NCBI GenBank assembly: GCA_039583695.1
Contig: JAVKSL010000125.1
Coordinates: forward strand, 1-7,143
Source: JAVKSL01 sp039583695
Lineage (GTDB): Bacteria > Actinomycetota > Acidimicrobiia > Acidimicrobiales > JAJPHD01
DNA: 7,143 nucleotides
Direction of reading: 5' to 3'
Shown: one piece after another, positions 1 to 4,864 of the stretch
Position numbering within the stretch: the first letter of the stretch is position 1
Layout of the letters: each line of letters begins with the position of its first letter
Program-made: the position numbers and the translations under genes
The notes under the pieces: model-generated
The model's input: only the letters and a program-made list of their open reading frames with translations
The model's database searches: none
What the model was told of the DNA's origin: nothing

Positions 1-60
1 GGGCGGCTCGGGGCGGCTCGGGGCGGCTCGGGGCGGCTCGGGGCGGCTCGGGGCGGGTCG
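1..60. repeat. 10-bp tandem repeat, six units, at window edge
   Basis: Six head-to-tail copies of GGGCGGCTCG; the first five are identical and the sixth has one C-to-G change (GGGCGGGTCG). The array begins at the first base, so it probably continues to the left. Because 10 is not a multiple of 3, copy-number change would shift any reading frame crossing it. It lies just upstream of the glycosylase gene, and I see no promoter-like motif in it. It looks like a slippage-prone minisatellite; function unknown. Confidence 0.9.
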
Positions 61-110
61 GCAGGAGGCCGGCTCCAGCGCGGGGCTCGGCGGTCCCGCC
101 TCGGGAGAAG

Positions 111-791
111 GTGGCCCCGCCCTGGTCTGGCAAGATGGTGCCCATGATCGGATCTGAGCAGCTGGCACTGGACCGGGCGCTGGCTGAGCTGAGCGCCCTC
201 GACCCGGTGCTGGAGGGACTCGTCGCCGCCCATGGAAGGCCCACCCTCGGTGGCCAATCGCAGCCGGGCGATACCGATGGCCACTTCGACGCCCTGGTCC
301 GCTCGGTCCTTTACCAGCAGCTCGCCGGGAAGGCGGCGGCAGCAATTCACGGGAGGGTCCTGGCTGCGGCGGCGCACGAGGTTACGCCGGGAGCGATGCT
401 GGCGCTCGGCCAGGACGGTCTCCGCCAGCTCGGCCTGTCGGGGTCCAAGGCAGGGACCATTGTGGACCTGGCCCAGGCCATCGTCTCCGGGGCGCTGGAC
501 CTGGCCCGCGTGGCGGCCCTAGGCGACGACGAGGTGGTGGCGGCGCTCAGCGCCCTGCGGGGGATCGGACCTTGGACCGCCCAGATGTTCTGCATGTTCC
601 GCCTGGGTCGGCTGGACATCTGGCCGGTGGGGGACTATGGGGTGCGCAAGGGCTACGCCCTGGCGTGGGGCCTCGACGAGACCCCCACGGCCAAAGCGCT
701 GGAGCCGCTGGGAGTGCCGTACAGGCCATGGCGGAGTGTTGCCGCCTGGTACTGTTGGCGGGCGGTGGAGGGTCCACTGCCCGGCTGGTAG
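111..791 (+). CDS. DNA-3-methyladenine glycosylase II (AlkA-type HhH-GPD family)
   Basis: Base-excision repair enzyme expected to remove alkylated bases such as 3-methyladenine from DNA by hydrolysing the N-glycosidic bond. The 226-residue protein has the HhH-GPD fold. The QQLAGKAAAAI segment (about residues 69-79) matches the AlkA helix that carries QQ(L/I)S-K-A. The helix-hairpin-helix is LRGIGPWTAQM (149-159), and D175 in WPVGDYGVRKG is the expected catalytic aspartate. It has no E. coli AlkA-like N-terminal domain, as in many short actinobacterial members. The GTG start at 111 has GGAG at 104-107, unusually close; ATG at 135 or 144 are alternatives, and the first conserved segment begins well after all three. 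It converges on the acetyltransferase gene. The family is clear; substrate range is inferred. Confidence 0.9.
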   Translation: MAPPWSGKMVPMIGSEQLALDRALAELSALDPVLEGLVAAHGRPTLGGQSQPGDTDGHFDALVRSVLYQQLAGKAAAAIHGRVLAAAAHEVTPGAMLALGQDGLRQLGLSGSKAGTIVDLAQAIVSGALDLARVAALGDDEVVAALSALRGIGPWTAQMFCMFRLGRLDIWPVGDYGVRKGYALAWGLDETPTAKALEPLGVPYRPWRSVAAWYCWRAVEGPLPGW

Positions 792-797
792 TGAGAT

Positions 798-811
798 GTT
801 CCGGCAGGAAC
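798..811. other. Short inverted repeat after the glycosylase stop
   Basis: GTTCC at 798-802 and GGAAC at 807-811 form a 5-bp stem with a GGCA loop, seven bases after the glycosylase stop. It is not followed by a T-run, so it is at best a weak or Rho-assisted terminator. The palindrome GAACGTTC overlaps its right arm at 808-815. Confidence 0.3.
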
Positions 812-820
812 GTTCGCCCC

Positions 821-865
821 GCCGCCCCCGCCGCCCCCGCCGCCCCCGCCGCCCCCGCCGCCCCC
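821..865. repeat. 9-bp C-rich tandem repeat, five units, between convergent genes
   Basis: Five perfect copies of GCCGCCCCC, preceded by a partial unit (816-820) and ending two bases before the acetyltransferase stop codon (868-870, minus strand). It fills most of the gap between the two converging genes. The strand asymmetry (pure C/G, C-rich on +, G-rich on -) means minus-strand transcripts of the acetyltransferase would end in runs of five Gs, with G-quadruplex potential. It may act as a transcription roadblock between the genes; that role is inferred. Confidence 0.9.
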
Positions 866-867
866 GC

Positions 868-1353
868 TCAGAGCATTAGCTGCATGATGGCGACGTCTAG
901 CCAGCGGCCGAACTTGCGGCCCACCTCGTGCTCCACTCCCACCAGGGAGAATCCGCAGGAACGGTGCAGCGACACTGACGCCTGGTTGTTGTCTGCGATG
1001 CGGGCCATGATCGTGTGGAAGCCATGGGCGCCCGCCAGGCGCACCACCTCGTCCAGCAGGCTTCGCCCCACGCCTTGGCCCCGGTGCTCGGCGCCGACGT
1101 AGACGGAGTTCTCCACCGTGCCGGCGTAAGCGGGCCGGGCACGGTAGGGCGAGAGGCAGGCAAAGCCAGTCACCGTCTTGCCGTCCATTGCCACCAGCGC
1201 CGGGTGTGCCCCGGCGTGCTCAGCTAGCCAGCGCTCCTGGGCCGCGACCGAACGCGGCACCAGCTCGAAGACGTACGTCGAGCTGAGCACCTCTGCGTTC
1301 CAGATGTCTGCAATGGCGGCCGCATCCTCGGAGCAAGCCAGGCGCACACGCAC
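868..1353 (-). CDS. GNAT N-acetyltransferase, phosphinothricin acetyltransferase (PAT/YncA) family
   Basis: Cytoplasmic acetyl-CoA-dependent N-acetyltransferase. The 161-residue protein is colinear with the PAT/YncA family: an N-terminal SEDAAAIADIWN segment (8-19), ENSVYV (81-86), the acetyl-CoA pyrophosphate-binding loop HRGQGVGRSLL (90-100), NNQASVSLHRSCGF (122-135), and the family's closing signature VGRKFGRWLDVAIMQ (144-158). Known members acetylate phosphinothricin, methionine sulfone or other amino-acid-like amines; the actual substrate cannot be read here. I chose the GTG at 1351-1353 because homology starts there. The frame stays open to ATG 1579-1581, but that extra stretch is Arg/Pro/Ser-rich and resembles non-coding GC-rich DNA. 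No good ribosome-binding site is visible before the GTG, so a leaderless start is possible; GTG 1345-1347 is another candidate. Confidence 0.88.
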   Translation of the reverse strand: MRVRLACSEDAAAIADIWNAEVLSSTYVFELVPRSVAAQERWLAEHAGAHPALVAMDGKTVTGFACLSPYRARPAYAGTVENSVYVGAEHRGQGVGRSLLDEVVRLAGAHGFHTIMARIADNNQASVSLHRSCGFSLVGVEHEVGRKFGRWLDVAIMQLML

Positions 1354-1530
1354 GAGCCAAGACAGTATGCGCAGCTGAAGCAAGGGCCATCTGGGAGCGA
1401 CTCGGCCACCCGATGGCGTACCTGTCGTGCTGACCGACAAAAAACGCACACAATCGCAACAAGTACGCCTCGAGGCGGCGCCGACCCGGGCTGGCCCAGA
1501 CGCCCGGGAGCACCCTGAGGACCGGGGGGT

Positions 1531-1548
1531 CCGGGGGCTGGCCCCCGG
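1531..1548. repeat. G/C-only hairpin (dispersed palindrome type)
   Basis: CCGGGGG at 1531-1537 pairs perfectly with CCCCCGG at 1542-1548 around a CTGG loop. An alternative partner for the right arm, ACCGGGGG, lies just upstream (1521-1528) and would pair with 1542-1549. There is no T-tract on either side. The core resembles palindromes at 3415-3430 and 6427-6494. Confidence 0.6.
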
Positions 1549-1563
1549 TAGGCCCGGCGGGGC

Positions 1564-1592
1564 AGCCCTGTCAGGGTTCACAGGGACAGGCT
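1564..1592. other. Interrupted inverted repeat upstream of the tRNA genes
   Basis: AGCC (1564-1567) plus TGTC (1569-1572) pair with GACA plus GGCT (ending at 1592), leaving one bulged C and a 12-base loop. It could be an operator or an RNA hairpin; nothing else in the sequence decides this. Confidence 0.35.
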
Positions 1593-1704
1593 GGGCTCGC
1601 GTCGTCTCCGGCTGGATTGTGGCGGCAGCGGGCCAATCGAGCGCAGGATGGCGGCTAGGGCACTAGATTGAGGATTGCCGGCCGCGAGGCGGCTGGCGAA
1701 AGTT

Positions 1705-1777
1705 GCCCCCTTAGCTCAGTCGGCAGAGCACAGCCATGGTAAGGCTGTTGTCGTCGGTTCGATTCCGACAGGGGGCT
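1705..1777 (+). tRNA. thrT: tRNA-Thr (GGT anticodon)
   Basis: Complete 73-base cloverleaf: acceptor GCCCCCT/AGGGGGC, D-arm GCTC...GAGC, anticodon stem CAGCC/GGCTG enclosing loop ATGGTAA with anticodon GGT (reads ACC/ACT threonine codons), and T-arm GTCGG/CCGAC with loop TTCGATT. The discriminator base is T1777, and the 3' CCA is not encoded, unlike the neighbouring tRNA-Met. It lies 26 bases before tRNA-Met and is presumably co-transcribed with it and rpmG. Confidence 0.97.
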
Positions 1778-1803
1778 CGGGGACCGTGAGGTCCCTGCCA
1801 TAT

Positions 1804-1880
1804 GGCGGCGTAGCTCAGCTGGTTAGAGCACACGGCTCATAATCGTGGGGTCGTCGGTTCGAGTCCGACCGCCGCTACCA
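1804..1880 (+). tRNA. metT: tRNA-Met (CAT anticodon, elongator type)
   Basis: Cloverleaf with acceptor GGCGGCG/CGCCGCT (the 1:72 pair is G-T), D-arm GCTC/GAGC, anticodon stem CACGG/TCGTG with loop CTCATAA (anticodon CAT), T-arm GTCGG/CCGAC, discriminator A1877 and an encoded CCA at 1878-1880. It lacks the C1-A72 mismatch and the three G-C anticodon-stem pairs of initiator tRNA. A CAT tRNA could also be tRNA-Ile read with lysidine, but the thrT-metT-rpmG order, as in Mycobacterium, favours elongator methionine. Confidence 0.94.
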
Positions 1881-1900
1881 TCCAACCCAAGGAGAGGGCA

Positions 1901-2068
1901 ATGGCTTCCAAGAACGAGAAGCGCATCAAGGTTACGCTGGCTTGCGATGTGTGCAAGCGCCGCAACTACATCACGATGAAAAATCGTCAAAATGACCGGG
2001 AGCGCATCGAGATGCAAAAGTACTGCCGCTGGGACCGTCGTCACACAACACACCGCGAGACCCGCTGA
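1901..2068 (+). CDS. rpmG: 50S ribosomal protein L33
   Basis: Small 55-residue protein of the 50S subunit, located near the tRNA exit site. The L33 pattern is plain: KRIKVTLAC..C (7-18), KRRNYITMKNR (19-29), a central NDRERIEM and the ending HTTHRETR (48-55). It starts at ATG 1901 behind AAGGAGAG (1889-1896), 20 bases after the tRNA-Met CCA. The usual L33 zinc ribbon has two CxxC pairs. The first is here (C15, C18), but the second is CRWD (C42, D45), so one zinc ligand is an aspartate. The protein may bind zinc with Cys3Asp or be losing the metal. The sigma factor frame begins shortly after its stop. Confidence 0.95.
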   Translation: MASKNEKRIKVTLACDVCKRRNYITMKNRQNDRERIEMQKYCRWDRRHTTHRETR

Positions 2069-2147
2069 GCAGGCTGGTTCGATGGAAGAGGCTCCCGACG
2101 TGGACCGGCAAGTAACGCTCCGGGTCCAGCGTGTGTCTGAGGAGACG

Positions 2148-2732
2148 ATGCCGAGCAGCGTAGCGGAGTTGGTGAGCAGGGCCAAGGCCGGTGATCGCGA
2201 CGCTTTCGACCGCCTCGTCCGGGCCACCTACGCCGACACCTACGCCCTGGCCTTCCGCCTCACCGGCAACGAGGACGATGCCTGCGACGTGGTCCAGGAC
2301 ACCTATCTGCGGGCCTACCGCTCTCTCGCCGGGTTCCGGGGGGACTCGGCCTTCACCACCTGGCTTTATCGCATCACCGCCAACTGCGCCTCCACCCAGA
2401 TGACCCAGCGCGGTCGCACCCGCCACGAGGAGCTGGCTGACGACGTTCCCCTGGCTGACGAACGCCTGGCAGCAGACCCTGAAGCGATGGCAGGGCTGTC
2501 ATTCGAGCGAGACCGGGTGGCGGCTGCCCTGGCCTCGTTGCCGGACCGCCTCCGAGTCGTGGTGGTGCTGCGGGACATCTACGACTTGCCGCACGAGGCT
2601 ATTGCCGCTGAGCTGGGGATAAGCGAGACCGCGGCCAAGGTTCGCCTCCACCGGGCACGTAAGAAGCTTCGAGAGACGCTGTGTCCCGCCAGGGAGGAAT
2701 CAAACGACAAGGAGGGAATTCGTGCGGTCTGA
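2148..2732 (+). CDS. RNA polymerase sigma factor, ECF (sigma-70 group 4) family
   Basis: Directs RNA polymerase to a stress or envelope-response regulon. From ATG 2148 it has 194 residues. Region 2 spans about 21-82 (core-binding DDACDVVQDTYLRAYRSL and -10-recognising FTTWLYRITAN), followed by an acidic linker (93-120). Region 4 spans about 127-177, with helix-turn-helix LPHEAIAAELGISETAAKVRLHRARKKL-type residues at 147-174. ATG 2148 follows GGAG (2141-2144), close but usable, and gives the normal ECF length. ATG 2082 would add 22 residues and sits 13 bases after the rpmG stop; it cannot be excluded. The frame extends further left into rpmG, which I treat as chance. The stop overlaps the anti-sigma gene by 11 bases, indicating coupling. 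Target promoters are unknown. Confidence 0.92.
   Translation: MPSSVAELVSRAKAGDRDAFDRLVRATYADTYALAFRLTGNEDDACDVVQDTYLRAYRSLAGFRGDSAFTTWLYRITANCASTQMTQRGRTRHEELADDVPLADERLAADPEAMAGLSFERDRVAAALASLPDRLRVVVVLRDIYDLPHEAIAAELGISETAAKVRLHRARKKLRETLCPAREESNDKEGIRAV
2709..2716 (+). promoter_or_regulatory. Strong ribosome-binding site fixing the anti-sigma GTG start
   Basis: AAGGAGGG lies inside the 3' end of the sigma factor gene, five bases before GTG 2722. Its near-perfect match to the anti-16S sequence settles the start of the downstream gene and shows that sigma and anti-sigma translation are coupled. Confidence 0.8.
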
Positions 2733-3186
2733 GCGCTTGGCCAACCTAACGGTGGTTCGTTCTTGCGGCGTGGCCTGCGAGCAGGTCACCGACCAGCTGC
2801 CGGGGATTCTCGACGGTGCCGAAGAGGCCCCGCCGTCGGTTGTCTCCCACGTCGAGCACTGCTTGAGATGCCAGGCCGAGCTGGCGCAGTACCGTCTTTT
2901 GTTGCGGGCCCTTCATCAGCTTCGAGTGGTGGGTGTGGAGCCACCGGACAGCCTGCTGAGCGAGGTCCTGGCCCAGCTCGGCGAAGCCGCGGAGCGGGGG
3001 GCGATCCGCTCGGCGCTGACTGGCCGGCGCGTGTCTTATCTCGCCGCCCTGGCTGCGGCCGCTAGCGCGGCTGGAGTCGCGGGGGTGGCAGTAGTGCTGG
3101 CCAATCGAGGGGCGAGCCGGGGCCGCTCCGGTCGAGAGGCGGGGCATCCCGCCCGACTGGGCGCCAAGATGCCACTCGCCAGCTGA
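2722..3186 (+). CDS. Zinc-binding (ZAS/zf-HC2) membrane-anchored anti-sigma factor
   Basis: Predicted to hold the upstream ECF sigma factor inactive at the membrane until a signal releases it. The 154-residue protein has the ZAS motif HVEHCLRC (H43, C47, C50, i.e. Hx3Cx2C), with C19 as the likely fourth zinc ligand. An amphipathic stretch follows (about 52-99), then one hydrophobic segment at about 105-126 rich in Ala/Val, and a short Arg/Gly-rich tail of about 28 residues. If the N-terminus is cytoplasmic, almost nothing lies outside, so signal sensing is more likely redox or zinc chemistry at the ZAS motif, or needs a partner. The sequence shows the motif and the membrane segment; release mechanism is inference. 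It overlaps the sigma gene by 11 bases. Confidence 0.85.
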   Translation: MRSERLANLTVVRSCGVACEQVTDQLPGILDGAEEAPPSVVSHVEHCLRCQAELAQYRLLLRALHQLRVVGVEPPDSLLSEVLAQLGEAAERGAIRSALTGRRVSYLAALAAAASAAGVAGVAVVLANRGASRGRSGREAGHPARLGAKMPLAS

Positions 3187-3212
3187 AGGGCTGGGCCTAG
3201 CCAGCTGAAGGG
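3178..3212. repeat. 13-bp direct repeat spanning the anti-sigma stop
   Basis: GCCAGCTGAAGGG occurs at 3178-3190 and again at 3200-3212. The first copy contains the AGC-TGA end of the anti-sigma gene, so the second is probably a small local duplication. No terminator-like hairpin with a T-run is visible before tRNA-Trp. Confidence 0.6.
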
Positions 3213-3243
3213 CCAGGGGCTGGGCTGCGGAGCGCGGCCCCGG

Positions 3244-3252
3244 TGCTATCCT
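3244..3252 (+). promoter_or_regulatory. Candidate extended -10 promoter for tRNA-Trp/secE/nusG
   Basis: TGCTATCCT has the layout TGn-TATnnT of an extended -10 element. A start about 7 bases downstream would be roughly 10 bases before the tRNA-Trp 5' end. No -35 match is present at the usual distance. It would restart transcription for the tRNA-Trp-secE-nusG block separately from the sigma pair. Confidence 0.4.
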
Positions 3253-3268
3253 TGAAGCGTGCCCCCGA

Positions 3269-3341
3269 AGGGCAGTAGCTCAACTGGTAGAGCACCGGTC
3301 TCCAAAACCGGCGGTTGGGGGTTCGAGTCCCTCCTGCCCTG
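3269..3341 (+). tRNA. trpT: tRNA-Trp (CCA anticodon)
   Basis: Complete 73-base cloverleaf: acceptor AGGGCAG/CTGCCCT, D-arm GCTC/GAGC, anticodon stem CCGGT/ACCGG with loop CTCCAAA (anticodon CCA), T-arm GGGGG/CCCTC with loop TTCGAGT, and discriminator G3341, the usual tryptophan identity base. The 3' CCA is not encoded. It sits directly before secE, the standard actinobacterial arrangement. Confidence 0.97.
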
Positions 3342-3360
3342 CTGGGTCCGTCTACCACAC

Positions 3361-3374
3361 GAGGAAAAGCTTTG
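3361..3374 (+). promoter_or_regulatory. Ribosome-binding site and TTG start of secE
   Basis: GAGG at 3361-3364 is followed seven bases later by TTG 3372-3374. This purine-rich tract is the only good Shine-Dalgarno match near the secE N-terminus, and it decides for the rare TTG codon over ATG 3393. Confidence 0.6.
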
Positions 3375-3674
3375 AGCCTCCCAATAGATCCGATGCCGCA
3401 TTATCCAGACCCTCGGGGGGAAAGCCCCCCCAGCGAGTCGACGGCGGGATTGCGCCTCGAAGACGGCATCAGGCATCGCCGCAAAGGGCGGACAACTCCA
3501 TTCCAGTTCCTTCGCGACGTTCAGGGCGAGCTGAGCAGGGTGGCCTGGCCCAGCCGGGCTCAGCTGGTAAAATACTCGCTCGTGGTTTTGATCACCCTGG
3601 TGGTCATGGTCTCCATGATCTTCGGTATGAGCGTCGGCTTCAGGGACCTGGCCAACTACCTTCTCACGCCGTGA
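3372..3674 (+). CDS. secE: Preprotein translocase subunit SecE
   Basis: Essential small subunit that clamps SecY in the SecYEG protein-export channel of the inner membrane. From TTG 3372 the protein has 100 residues: a disordered Pro/Ser-rich N-terminus (1-40), the conserved amphipathic SecE segment FQFLRDVQGELSRVAWPSR (44-62), and one membrane span (about 68-88), the single-span form usual outside enterobacteria. I prefer TTG 3372 because GAGGAAAAG (3361-3369) precedes it; ATG 3393 has no ribosome-binding site and would remove seven residues. An in-frame ATG start further left would lie inside tRNA-Trp and is rejected. The stop overlaps the nusG start (GTGA, 3671-3674). A G6/C6 hairpin lies in the codons for residues 15-20. 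Confidence 0.93.
   Translation: MSLPIDPMPHYPDPRGESPPSESTAGLRLEDGIRHRRKGRTTPFQFLRDVQGELSRVAWPSRAQLVKYSLVVLITLVVMVSMIFGMSVGFRDLANYLLTP
3412..3434. repeat. G6/C6 palindrome inside the secE coding start
   Basis: GGGGGG (3415-3420) and CCCCCC (3425-3430) enclose AAAG. The stem is about 40 bases after the start codon, in the disordered part of SecE, where it encodes RGESPP. It belongs to the same palindrome type as 1531-1548 and 6427-6494. Confidence 0.6.
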
Positions 3675-4336
3675 CTGACGACCGCCAGACGCAGCCCGAC
3701 GAGCCGAATCCCGACCAGCCGGTGATGCTGGCGGATCCCACCGACCTGGACGCGCTGCAGGACCTGCTCGACGAGGAGCCAACGCCCGACAGCCCCTACG
3801 ACCGGCCCGGAGCCTGGTACGTCGTGCACACCTACGCCGGCTACGAGAACAAGGTCAAGTCCAACCTCGAGAGCCGCATCACCTCCATGAACATGGAGGA
3901 CCGTATCTACGAGGTGGTCATCCCGATGGAGGATGTCGTCGAGTTCAAGGCTGGCAAGAAGGTCGTCGTCTCCAAGAAGGTCTTTCCGGGCTACCTGCTG
4001 GTGCGCTGCGAGATGGACGACGAGTGCTGGTCGGTGATCCGTCAGACCCCCGCGGTCACCGGCTTCGTGGGGCCTGGCACCAAGCCCACCCCCCTCACCA
4101 GGCGTGAGGTGGAGGGTATCCTGGCGGTGAGGACCGGCATCGAGCCCAAGAGGACCAAGCCGCGCATGGAGCACGAGGTCGGCGAGACGGTGCGGGTGCG
4201 GGAGGGGCCATTCGCGGACTTCTCTGGCCAGATCGCCGAGATCAACGAGGACCAGCTCAAGCTCAAGGTGCTGGTGAACATCTTCGGGCGCGAGACGCCC
4301 GTCGAGCTCGAGTTCAGCCAAGTCGCCAAGCTTTAG
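3671..4336 (+). CDS. nusG: Transcription termination/antitermination factor NusG
   Basis: Binds RNA polymerase across the cleft and links it to Rho or to the ribosome through S10. The 221 residues comprise an acidic, disordered extension (1-46), the NGN domain starting at WYVVHTYAGYENKVK (49-63) and containing KKVFPGYLLV (102-111) and TPAVTGFVG (126-134), and the C-terminal KOW domain with VGETVRVREGPFADFSGQI (about 170-188). The acidic extension is common in actinobacterial NusG. The start is GTG 3671, overlapping the secE stop by four bases (GTGA), so the two are translationally coupled. rplK follows after 14 bases. Confidence 0.97.
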   Translation: MTDDRQTQPDEPNPDQPVMLADPTDLDALQDLLDEEPTPDSPYDRPGAWYVVHTYAGYENKVKSNLESRITSMNMEDRIYEVVIPMEDVVEFKAGKKVVVSKKVFPGYLLVRCEMDDECWSVIRQTPAVTGFVGPGTKPTPLTRREVEGILAVRTGIEPKRTKPRMEHEVGETVRVREGPFADFSGQIAEINEDQLKLKVLVNIFGRETPVELEFSQVAKL

Positions 4337-4350
4337 GACGAGAGGAACAT

Positions 4351-4776
4351 ATGGCAAAGCGCCGCGTGACCGCCGTGGTCAGGATCCAGCTACCCGCCGG
4401 CCAGGCAACTCCAGCTCCGCCTGTCGGGACCGCCCTAGGTCCCCACGGCGTGGCGACCATGGAGTTCTGCAAGCAGTACAACGCGGCCACTGAGTCCAGC
4501 CGGGGAACGATCATCCCCGTCGAGATCACGGTGTTCGACGACCGCTCGTTCACATTCATCCTCAAGACACCCCCGACACCCGTGCTGATCCGCCAAGCCG
4601 CGGGCATCCCCAAGGGGTCCGAGACCCCCGGGCGGGCCGGCGCCGGGTCGATCACCCAAGACCAGCTGGCGGAGATCGCCCGGGTCAAGCTGCCCGACCT
4701 CAACACCGACGACCTGGAGGCCGCCAAGCTCCAAGTGGCCGGCACCGCCCGTTCCATGGGAGTGAGCGTCAGCTAG
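4351..4776 (+). CDS. rplK: 50S ribosomal protein L11
   Basis: Binds 23S rRNA helices 43/44 at the GTPase-associated centre, where elongation factors and (p)ppGpp synthetase RelA act and thiostrepton-type antibiotics bind. The 141-residue length is standard. N-terminal domain: QATPAPPVGTALGPHGV (18-34) and MEFCKQYNAAT (37-47). C-terminal RNA-binding domain: KTPPTPVLIRQAAGI (72-86) and the closing signature DLNTDDLEAAKLQVAGTARSMG (116-137). The usual GQHG(V)NIMEFC reads GPHGVATMEFC here, a mild variation next to the antibiotic-binding prolines. The start ATG 4351 follows GAGAGGA. It is in one transcription unit with nusG and rplA. Confidence 0.97.
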   Translation: MAKRRVTAVVRIQLPAGQATPAPPVGTALGPHGVATMEFCKQYNAATESSRGTIIPVEITVFDDRSFTFILKTPPTPVLIRQAAGIPKGSETPGRAGAGSITQDQLAEIARVKLPDLNTDDLEAAKLQVAGTARSMGVSVS

Positions 4777-4793
4777 CTTTGAGAAATTGAGCC

Positions 4794-4813
4794 CCTGGTC
4801 TTCCAAGACCAGG
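4794..4813 (+). other. Perfect hairpin between rplK and rplA
   Basis: CCTGGTCTT (4794-4802) and AAGACCAGG (4805-4813) are perfect reverse complements separated by CC, giving an effective 8-bp stem with a 4-base loop, 17 bases after the rplK stop. It is followed by CCCC rather than T residues, so it is not an ordinary intrinsic terminator. It could be an RNA processing or stability signal, or part of the region where L1 represses its own message. The rest of the gap up to 4851 is C-rich and featureless. Confidence 0.6.
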
Positions 4814-4864
4814 CCCCACTAGGGTCGGCCTCGCCCGCCCGCACGACCACAAAGGGAGTTCACC

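Larger units (their letters stand above)
1354..1704. other. Divergent non-coding region between the acetyltransferase and the tRNA genes
   Basis: 351 bases with no credible gene: frames open here give Arg/Pro/Gly-rich translations without recognisable domains. Transcription must leave in both directions, left into the acetyltransferase and right into tRNA-Thr. Visible structure: a perfect 12-bp palindrome CGCCTCGAGGCG (1466-1477), a G/C-only hairpin (1531-1548) and a second hairpin (1564-1592). TAGATT at 1664-1669 fits a TAnnnT -10 box about 35 bases before tRNA-Thr, but I find no matching -35 element, so the promoter is only tentative. Confidence 0.6.

Noticed and set aside
1..60. CRISPR array
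   Set aside because: Units are 10 bp, contiguous and without spacers; no cas genes are present.
572..1102. Plus-strand open frame crossing the glycosylase end, the C-rich repeat and the acetyltransferase
   Set aside because: It is a shadow of two well-supported genes and includes an Ala/Pro stretch made only by the tandem repeat.
1354..1581. N-terminal extension of the acetyltransferase to ATG 1579-1581
   Set aside because: Its translation is Arg/Pro/Ser-rich with no GNAT similarity; the family fold starts at GTG 1351-1353.
1427..1666. Plus-strand open frame in the divergent region
   Set aside because: No domain, biased composition, spans hairpins and has no convincing ribosome-binding site.
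1992..2147. Upstream in-frame extension of the sigma factor overlapping rpmG
   Set aside because: It would overlap rpmG by 77 bases, adds residues without sigma-family similarity, and the gene already has normal length from ATG 2148 (or 2082).
3246..3782. Minus-strand open frame across tRNA-Trp, secE and early nusG
   Set aside because: It includes the antisense of a tRNA and two conserved genes; it has no recognisable domain.
3656..4357. Long minus-strand open frame opposite nusG
   Set aside because: His/Leu/Val-rich translation typical of the antisense of a GC-rich gene; NusG on the plus strand is unambiguous.
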